Below, piece after piece: positions 55,796 to 64,000 of a stretch of 64,000 nucleotides of DNA. Source of the DNA: Polytrichum commune (lineage: Eukaryota; Streptophyta; Polytrichopsida; Polytrichales; Polytrichaceae). How positions within the stretch are numbered: the stretch's first letter is position 1; every line of letters begins with the position of its first letter. The notes beneath the pieces are model-generated. The model made no database searches. It saw only the letters and a program-made list of their open reading frames with translations, and had not been told where the DNA came from. The stretch spans positions 71,997,554 through 72,061,553 of the forward strand of contig OX485803.1 of the NCBI GenBank assembly GCA_950295325.1, written 5' to 3'. A program made the translations under genes and the position numbers.

Positions 55796-58740
55796 AATTT
55801 GTCATTGGAATATGGTATTACTTGAATGGTGAATGTTTACAACACATACGGAGGGGTAGGGCAAATTGGGGGAGGGAAGGGTGGAAATATTGATTATTAA
55901 TTTAGAGCGTTGAGGTTGCTATTTTAAAGATTAACCCCGGATTGGGATTAAAGACTTTGCATTCATCAAGTGAGCTTCAATTGGGATGAATCAATAACCA
56001 ACCCATAGAGGGCATGTCTTCATTATTATATGTTTGGTAGGTGTTAGGAAACCAAATCACAATATCTGTAGTTATGGAGTTCAAACTTAATATGTTCAAA
56101 GTGCAACAATACACTAATCTGACAACATTTACTGAGCAACTTAGGTTTTGTGGTGCGTATGTAAAATCATTCATCCTGGATGTAAAGGGGTTAGAGTAAA
56201 AACAAACCCATGTAAGGTTGAGGGTTGATCTATCCCAACTGCACCCCACCAAGTATTTTAGGGTTTTTGATGTCATTTTTGGAGTTGATTTTTCTTAAAG
56301 AGAAATGTGTAGACTCTAGAATAGTTCAATGTGTGTTCACCTCCTAAATGGATGAGTTTACATAGACAACATGAATCCCTGGCCTTATGGAGATACTCTT
56401 CAATAAAACAAGAGAGATAAGCATGTTACCACATGCACAATGCTACCTACACCTAGATGAATGACAACATAATTTTCTGGTTCATTGAATCATCTATTCT
56501 AGATAGACATGTGTATAAATAGATTAAATGTGCAAATCTATTGTTATCCTCCCTATAAGTAGGAGATTATCTACTTGTGGCCATTTCAAGGATGAACACT
56601 CAATATTATAAGTACCTTTATCGAGCATTCAACTATACCCCATAGTTTTTATATAATTTATTTCTTTCATTCATATCCGTCACTTATACATTACCACTAC
56701 CCCTCCCTCCCACCCCCCCCCTTAACACACAACTTAGCCATGTGTCAATCATCAAGAGCATAGCCAAAATTTAATGGCTCAATCTAGACTATCCTTGGAA
56801 TCCAATGCCTCCATCATAGCCCACACTCTAACCCTTGGATCCACCCACGATCATCGCATATGAGCCCAATTTAGAAGAATATCCCAACCTTAAAAAATAC
56901 CAAGCCCTTAACACCATCTAATAATTCCATATTGGATTGCTTTTGATGGTATCATATGCTATTTACATGAGTTCTTTTTTCCATTTTCCCCATTCTCCAT
57001 ATTTCTCCATATTTTGTAGTTTTTAGCCTACTTGAATCAAGCCCATGCTATCATTGATGTTGTGTAGTTTCTACACACACCTTGGTGACCCTTCATGGGT
57101 ACTTGCTTTGGAAATATTGGAAAAAAATGTTCAAGACGACATTGGGTTCAAGATGACTAGTAACTACAAGTAGACCCCACAAAAAGTTGGAATTTGGAGC
57201 CCAGATGTATTTGTGCAAAACCTTAATGGAGTTACACCTATCTTGATGCTTGGAGGGCTAGGTTCTCTTCCATAATCTATCATGTTTGTTGCAGTCATAC
57301 CCCCACTTCATCAAGTATCCACCCCTTCTATGGTGCCCATCATTGCAACCAACAATGATGTCTCTTGCCTATGCTCCGCTATGCTCACCAGATGTGCCCA
57401 CCTCAAGACAACCAGTTGTGCCTTCACGAGCCACATATCCCCTCTTTCTCTCTCTCCTCTACCCCTCACCCATCCCTTGCCTCTTCCTCACCTCTTGCTC
57501 ATCTCTAAACCTTTCACTCAACCAATTCTCATACCTTATGACATTAACTTGATTTGTCCATCTTGAACCCCAAAAATATTTAGTGGAAGTATGTTGGTGA
57601 ACAAAACTACTTAATTGTGCAAGATTGGGTAATTTGTTATCCCTTTGAAATTGGGAGTCACATTTGAGGACATTTAGACCATTCAACCCTAAATGCCAAA
57701 ATGATTTCTCGCTATAATAAGTTCTATTGTGAATAAATCTTGTGTATCTACCAAATTGTTGCAGATTTCATTTAGAATTTGTTAGCGTAGTTTTATATGT
57801 CAATGTTAAAAAAAAGGATAATACTAATTCATATTATTCTTTCAGAAGCAATTACCAATGACTTAAATATTGTTGTGGGCATAAGATAACTAGTTACGAT
57901 ACTATCCAACTTCTCTACAAATCCATGTACTTTTCACCCTTTGAAAAAATTCAAAGCAAGTGTAATAAAATGCAAGGATCTTAGCATTGTGTAAATCACA
58001 ATAGCATAATGTAAATCACGGTGTTCAACAAATGTCAAAATTTGACATTCTTGTAGGATTTATTTTCTTGTGATCATTGACTTGACCATACAAAGATAGG
58101 ACAACTTCCATGGAAGTCCCACAACTATGATGGTACATATCCTAGAAGTTTCTTATAGGATGATATTAGGGCATCTATTCATCCATCGACCACTTTAAGA
58201 CCTCATTCTCATTAACTTTGGGTATTCGGATTGAGAACCTGTTTGGGCTCATGCCCTCACGAGCTACTTACATGTGAAAGGCCACTCATATTGTGCATTG
58301 CGTATTTATGTTGACTAGGGAGAGAAGGTGCCAATTGATAAGGCTTACGTGAAAGAAAATTGATTGACCATTGGGGTTTGGCAAGTGCACATTGCTTGGA
58401 CTAAGAGCTCGTATGTCAATGCCCCTCCTCCATGGTCAAGTTTTCCTTTCAAAGTTGCACTTAGATCAAAAATCTAACAAATAAACAATGGTTGACTGTA
58501 CTATTGTGGAATGAACTCTATCATTGCCATTACAAGGTTATAATCATGTTTCAATGAATAGAAGAGGTTGAATAGAGTTATTCGTAAAGGATGGCAGATG
58601 AAACAATGGTTTAGTCCCAAACCTTGAGATTATGAGAATTGACAGAAAGTCACTCAAGTTTTTTTTTAATGCTTATGTAATCATACATAAAGAATGGTGT
58701 CGGGTTATTAGAATTGATTTTCTAGCTTGTTCTACGGTCT
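55796..58740. other. Spacer, nothing recognised
   Basis: AT-rich with a C-run near 56710 and a CT-rich tract at about 57435-57490. The frames over the CT tract are Pro/Leu/Ser-rich artefacts. No gene supported. Confidence 0.3.
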
Positions 58741-58747
58741 AATCTTG

Positions 58748-58800
58748 AGAATATGACACCTCAATTATACGACACATTTCATGTTGACCAAAATTTTTAG
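58748..58800. repeat. Direct repeat left of pogo-like pseudogene
   Basis: Contains ATATGACACCTCAATTATAC and GACACATTTCATGTTGACCA, and matches 60648-60700 in the same orientation with several substitutions. It may be a subterminal repeat of the element that carried the transposase. Confidence 0.35.
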
Positions 58801-59240
58801 TGTTAATTTACCCTAATATTACGACTACAACGCTCATCATGCGACATTCTTTTAGGTCCAATTTATCATATAATAGAGGTAATTAATGCATGCATGTGAT
58901 GGGATCCACACTAAAGATTTTCCTTGGGATCAAGAATACATGGTGAATGTATCAATGGGTTGACTTAACCCAAGTTCAGTATTTTGAAACTTGGTTTTAA
59001 AACAAACGTTGCAATTTTTGAGTCTTTGGGTTTGGGTGGAGGTTGAAGGGTTGAGGGATTGCTAGAATTGTAGAATATAATCATGTATTTGTGGATTTCT
59101 CTTCTTGATTCAAAATTTGTCCTCAAACCTAAATCTTACATCCCTCTGGATTGGAAATTTTAATCCTCACCGACTTATACTCCTAGATTTGCCCATGCTA
59201 CTCCTCCACTTCTTGGCTCCATAGGTGTTGGTAGTTTTCA

Positions 59241-60493
59241 GTGGTGGATGCTTTCCATTTCAGTTATATTTTCAACAATTTTGGTGTTGATGACCATGTC
59301 TGCACATTAAACAACTTGCGCACAAATTTGGTAAGCATTGACCTCCTCCGCATTGGTTATGATAATGAAAGATGTTTACAATATGGACAAGAATGGTTTA
59401 TTTTATCGTGCCCAACCAAACAAGACACTATCGCAAGGAATGTTCATGGGCGCAAAATTTAGAAGGATTGTCTCACTTTTGGTCTTGTTGTAAACACAAC
59501 ATGCCCTTACAAGTTGAAACCTATGATTATTTACAAATCTCTACGCCCAAGATGCTTGGAAAGGTGGTTACCAACATATTATGTGTGGTGGTTTGCAAAC
59601 CAAATGGCATGGATGACATTGGATGTATTTAAGAGTTGGATGATGGGCCTTAATGTACATTTCAAATCTGAAATGCAGAATGTACTTTTAATAAGGGACA
59701 ATTATGCTACTCATTGGCTCAAGTATGTTGATAGGCATGAACCATTTGGTTTTTCAACCTTGCAGTTCAAAAATATTACTATTGCTCTCTTACCACCTAA
59801 TGTTACAAATGTGGTACAACCTTTGGATCAAGGAACAACCGCTCCATTCAATTCAATAAAGAAGAAGCTTTGGGAATGAGTTCTCTCGCAATTTGATTCT
59901 TCTACTACTCATTAGGACTTGAGGAAAATAGTGCTTAATGTAAGGCATCTTATTATGTGGTGCTCTCAAGTGTGGAGAGAGATAAATTCCTAAATCATAC
60001 AAAACAACTTGAGGAGGTTCAAGATTGTACTTGTAAATTGGAGTGCCAATTTTGCCATGGACGATGAACGTGAGAAATCAAGAATGAAAGAAGCAACAAA
60101 TGATTTGGCAAGTCTCATTTCCTTTTTGAATCTTGGAAGTGAAGAAATGCCTATTGTAAATATGTGCAATTGGCTGGAGAGATTGGTGGATTTGCCATGG
60201 GGTGGAGAAATCCATTTGGATTCATATTTGAATGAAGAGCCAATGGAAGGGAATGATGTGGATGACCAACCAACGCCAAGCTTCCTCAAGCCCATGGGCA
60301 TGCCCAATTACTATCAAATTCTATAGTGGAGCAATCTTTGGAGTTTTTAGTTGTAAATGTGATGAACATGCAATCCTTTATGAATAAATTGAACAAGATG
60401 CCAATTTCCAACATCAACAAGCATCATCAAAAGACAATAGATTCTTACTTTCGTAGTGTGTTATATGGTGAAGACATCATCATGAGATTTTAG
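59241..60493 (+). pseudogene. Pogo/Tigger-like transposase (DDE_1), broken
   Basis: Plus-strand remnant of a Tc1/mariner-superfamily pogo-type transposase. Near 59350-59490 one frame reads VYNMDKNGLFYRAQPNKTL (families have N.DETGLFYR, first Asp). A frameshift near 59500 leads to KPMIIYKSLRPRC, WFANQMAWMTLDVFKSW, then NVLLIRDNYATHWLKYV (second Asp) and ITIALLPPNVTNVVQPLDQG (third acidic position). Stops at 59877, about 59914 and about 59991 follow, then DLASLISFLNLGSEEMPIVN and an acidic linker. The final frame (60340-60493) ends in HHQKTIDSYFRSVL, which fits a PCNA-binding (PIP) box. The N-terminal helix-turn-helix and CENP-B domain were not found. Confidence 0.8.
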
Positions 60494-60647
60494 TGTATTT
60501 TAAACTCCATATCGTGTGATAGTGTGGACATGTTTCTTTAGTTAAAGTGTTCTTTGATACTTATGTAGCTTTATTTTGCATTGAAAGAGGCCATTTTCTT
60601 GAGAAACCTTGATAGTACGACACTTGAGGCCAAGATGTCATATTATG

Positions 60648-60700
60648 CAGAATATGACATCCAAATAATACGACACTTTCTTGCATGACCAAACGTGTCA
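60648..60700. repeat. Direct repeat right of pogo-like pseudogene
   Basis: Counterpart of 58748-58800 (ATATGACATCCAAATAATAC, GACACTTTCTTGCATGACCA). Confidence 0.35.
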
Positions 60701-60730
60701 TATTAAAGGGGGAGAACGGTACTAGGATGG

Positions 60731-60735
60731 GTGGG
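60731..60735. repeat. GTGGG target duplication, left of LTR C
   Basis: Identical to 62518-62522. Confidence 0.8.
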
Positions 60736-62517
60736 TGTCAACCACAAACCCCCACCCTTATGCGTCGTAGTCCGGGTGAGAGCCTATGGCTCACATTCGC
60801 TTGTATGTTCCCCTTTAGTTTTTAGAAACACCAATCCCAATCCTCCATCCAATTTAACACGAAACGCGCATAACTTTTATTCTCAACAGGAAACAAGGTC
60901 ATCAGTATTTATAAATATTGGGATGCCCCAACCACACTGTCTCACCCACACACCATCAAATCCAATACTAACACTTAAGCCTAACACTCACTATGCTGGC
61001 TCACTGCATCAACCTAGTTTACCTTGACCCATGGTTCTTTGAGCACAGAGAAGTCCACCTAGTTGGTATCTCCCTTGATACCACTTCCTCATAAACCCCT
61101 CTTAATTAGTTACCCCCCTAAGTATCACCCACATTTCCCTATTCCTAACAACCTGCCCTTAAACTAATCATGGCCCCCCTCCTTCGCTCTGTCTCACTTC
61201 TGCACCATCCTTCCCTGGACCGGTAAACCCCCTAGCCCACAGTGAGCTGGGCCGGTCTCCCTCACACCTCAGAACTCCAGGGGTAGCCGCCTGTTGGCCT
61301 CGTTCAATCCACAGTCCAAAAAACCGAGATCTCAGAGTACCCACGGAGCTCCTGGAGCGACCTCTGCCGCCAGCTTGTTCCCTGGAGGGTCAGTCGTTTA
61401 GCCGAATCTCATCCCAAGCTCTCATTACCTGATGCCGCCTCACCCAGGCACCGCCCTTAATCTTCAGATCACGTAGGTGAATTCAGGCTAACCCACCACC
61501 CGAAAATCTACATTCCCTCGTGGGATTACCTGGTGGCTGTCGCTAGAAAGTGGCGCTGAATCATCTTAGTCTCTCTCCTGTTCTGCCGAAACAGGAATCA
61601 CTCTCTGATTCTTTTTGTTCTTCTCCTCCACTTGTTTGGTTGAGGCGGTCTGTCTGAGAATTCCGAGGTCTTACAATGTGGCTTCAGGTCACCCCTCCCC
61701 TCTAAATTCCGGCCCAGTGTGTGCTGCCCATTCGCTCCTCATTCAGTTGCAGTCCCTTGGGAATGAGCCACACCCAGACGCAAGCCTGACTGCCCTCTTT
61801 CACTGCCAAAATCTCCTACCCGGCAGCGGCGCCTTCCGCCTCCCTCCTTAGCATCCTCCCTACTCCCCACCATGTTTATGTAACCATTCCCCGCAATCGT
61901 CCCAGGGTGGGTCACAAGGCATCTCCAAGCACCTAGCTCCTCTGCTCGAGCTCCTAGCTCCCCTCTCGGCATTCAGGTGGCCCCCGCACAGATCCAATCA
62001 CCGAGCTACTGCCCAGGAGCCTCCCCCTTCGGCAGCGTCCCCCCTGCACGTCAGTACCCGAGAGAGAGAGAGAATTGAGAGCGTCCTCCCACAACAGGGA
62101 ACCCATTCCGAGGTTCCGGAAATTGAGCAGTTACCTAATCCGTTGGGGAGCCCCCCCCCCCCCCCCTTGAATGAACAACAACTTAGCCTAAAACCGGTTG
62201 GTGCTTGCACACTCTCAACCACTTGTAGACCCGAAACAAACACCAAATCATGGCCTAAGGCCTTACCCTCTATTAATGCTAACTGAATCTTGACTTAATT
62301 AATTATCTAACTCCCTTGATTCTACGACTAACTTCCAATTCCATTCTTCTAAGTAAAAGTCCAAGACTACTCTTATATCCTCCCCTAGATCAAATGCACT
62401 CCCTACACCAAGATGTCACTCTTTTTATGTTTTTGTTTGCTTTGACCACATCAAAGCCTAAGTTCTAATGTACTTCTTGAGTCTAAGTACGCATGTGGGC
62501 ACCAGTTTGGGCTCACA
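60736..62517 (+). mobile_element. Solo LTR, family B, copy C
   Basis: A 1782-bp LTR starting TGTCAACCACAAACCCCCAC and ending AGTTTGGGCTCACA, with perfect 5-bp target duplications. Homologous with 19149-20315 and 34943-36639. The middle is GC-rich, with (GA)n near 62060-62074 and a C-run near 62151-62166. Frames inside are short and without retroelement motifs. Confidence 0.85.
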
Positions 62518-62522
62518 GTGGG
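62518..62522. repeat. GTGGG target duplication, right of LTR C
   Basis: Matches 60731-60735. Confidence 0.8.
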
Positions 62523-64000
62523 CCAAGCTAGCCTTGCATAGACCAATCCGGGATATAAGACAACATGCCCCATGTGCATACCTTATTCTAGATCCTAAAA
62601 TTCTCTCAAAGTTTAAGAGGTGAAAAGAAAAAGACCCAAAACTTTCACCCAATTTCCGAAATGGGCTCTTATACACGATGAGTTAACAAGCTCTTAATAG
62701 AAAGTCTTCTCAAAGAAGGATCAAACCCATGGTTTCATCCCTCTTTGAAGGACTTTATGGATAACTCTAATATCATGGATATTTCCAAAAAGTTGGGGGC
62801 TTGAATGAATGGAAATCTATGCAAAAAGATAACCACTATTTTGCCAACACTAGTATGAGCGGAGGGTCTTAGGTTCAAAGGATACCGCTTTACCTAGTTA
62901 GGAGGTGGATACTTTCTTATGGCCATAACACAAAATCCTAAACACAAATTGAATCCCTTGAACTACTGACCTTTGATAAATATAGTATAATCTCAAAGTT
63001 ATTATTTTATTATTATTTTATTTTGGGGGGGAGGGGGCACAAGTTGAGTTATTAACATGGTCATTATTCCGGTCATTCCAATTTGTCTCATTGAACAATC
63101 TATTAGCCCTCTGATAAAATATTCTTGTGCATGTTCTAGATGTTAGTGGTGAAACCAAAACTTTATTAAACATTTGGTCTTGAAACTTGGGAACAAGTTT
63201 GCTCTTTGAAAGACCACTTTCAGTGTATATTTTTGACAAAAAAATTGCAAGTTTTTGACATTTGATATGCAAAACTTGCACAAAAATAAATTGCACATCA
63301 ATTGACATGCACGGTTTAGATTCTGACATGTAGTGTGACTTGTGAAGAAAAATACCACACGTCAATTAACACTTTAGAAATTGAAATGACACGTACTACT
63401 AGGCATGTGACATTGAGGTGATATTTAAGAAGAAAATGTAGATGTCAATTGATATTCATTTTCATTTTTGAAATCGTCACGTGACACTTTGAATTTGAAG
63501 TTGAATGTCAAATGAAATATGTCAAACATACACATTGGCCACTTTGGTTGACGTCCCAACATGTGTGTAGTTGAGCATAAATTTATCACTTGACAACCCA
63601 ATGCAATTAAAATGAAAACCTAAATAGTGTGCATCCTATAGTTGAATGCCTACCACATTTACTTTTTGAAATATATAGAAGTGACTATGATGTCATATAA
63701 TTCTCAAGTCTCAACCTTGCTTGAGAAACCCGTTTTGGGTTCACATATGAGCTCACGGTTATGATCAAAGATGAACTCTCTCTCTCTCTCTCTCTCTCCC
63801 TCCATTAGAACATTTGATTGTAAGCTCTTACATTAATATACCTAGCAATTGTATTCTTTATAAATAAGACGATTATATATTCAGGAGATCCTAAATATAC
63901 ATACATGGAAAGTGGTCATACTTACCATGATGGAAATATAATAAGGATGTAGATGAATGGAACAAGATAACCATAGTTACAAACGTGACCCATGTCTCTA
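62523..64000. other. Terminal spacer with (TC)n microsatellite
   Basis: AT-rich with no supported gene. A (TC)n microsatellite lies at about 63777-63799. A 115-codon minus-strand frame at 63018-63365 has no motif and overlaps another frame of similar length. Confidence 0.35.

Noticed and set aside
57282..57566. Pro/Leu/Ser-rich frames of about 90 codons
   Set aside because: Produced by a CT-rich tract in overlapping frames; no family signal.

Overview
This window looks like AT-rich nuclear DNA of a land plant. Open reading frames are broken by introns with GTAAGT donors and T-rich AG acceptors. Ty1/copia, PIF/Harbinger, MULE, hAT, pogo-like and CACTA-like sequences are nested in one another. 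I could not support a single host housekeeping gene, rRNA or tRNA gene. I cannot place the lineage more closely from sequence alone. Almost everything recognisable is transposable-element (TE) sequence, mostly decayed.

Layout. 0-3 kb holds three copies of a short AT-rich MITE. 6.8-15.4 kb holds two Ty1/copia fragments in inverted, head-to-head orientation; the left copy's LTR is interrupted by a GC-rich PIF/Harbinger element with intact ends. 19.1-20.3 kb is a solo LTR on the minus strand. 20.9-23.7 kb has a Harbinger C-terminal pseudogene abutting a CACTA-like end, then a hAT/ZNF862-like pseudogene. 25.8-26.7 kb is a non-autonomous hAT-like element with a G-rich minisatellite core. 48-59 kb is mostly decayed repeats, and 59.2-60.5 kb is a pogo/Tigger-like pseudogene. 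A solo LTR of the 19-kb family lies at 60.7-62.5 kb.

The most interesting part is 28.6-48.1 kb. Two related large DNA transposons lie side by side in opposite orientation. Each has the same divergent pair of genes: a MULE-type transposase (DDE, with a C-terminal SWIM zinc finger) and a protein resembling a DNA amino-methyltransferase (a glycine-rich VDL..STGAS / LDL..GTGAS SAM-site motif and a region where the catalytic motif would be expected). The second copy (37835-48095) has terminal inverted repeats made of repeated GTGAGC-type words and a near-perfect 9-bp target duplication. Its transposase has long open reading frames and only one obvious frameshift, while its methyltransferase-like gene is broken. 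The first copy has lost the transposase catalytic centre, and its methyltransferase-like gene is split by a solo LTR with a perfect 5-bp target duplication.

The second copy also carries two kinds of palindromic array. One is a 32-bp-period hairpin repeat (TTTGGGTCG..CGACCCAAA), found in the presumed introns of both divergent genes. The other is a GTTAAC-centred palindrome repeated every 64-70 bp in the long presumed intron of the methyltransferase-like gene, together with a 70-bp near-perfect palindrome. Read together, the region suggests a plant MULE lineage that carries a methyltransferase-like partner gene. Whether that protein was ever catalytic is open, because both copies lack a recognisable [D/N/S]PP[Y/W] motif.
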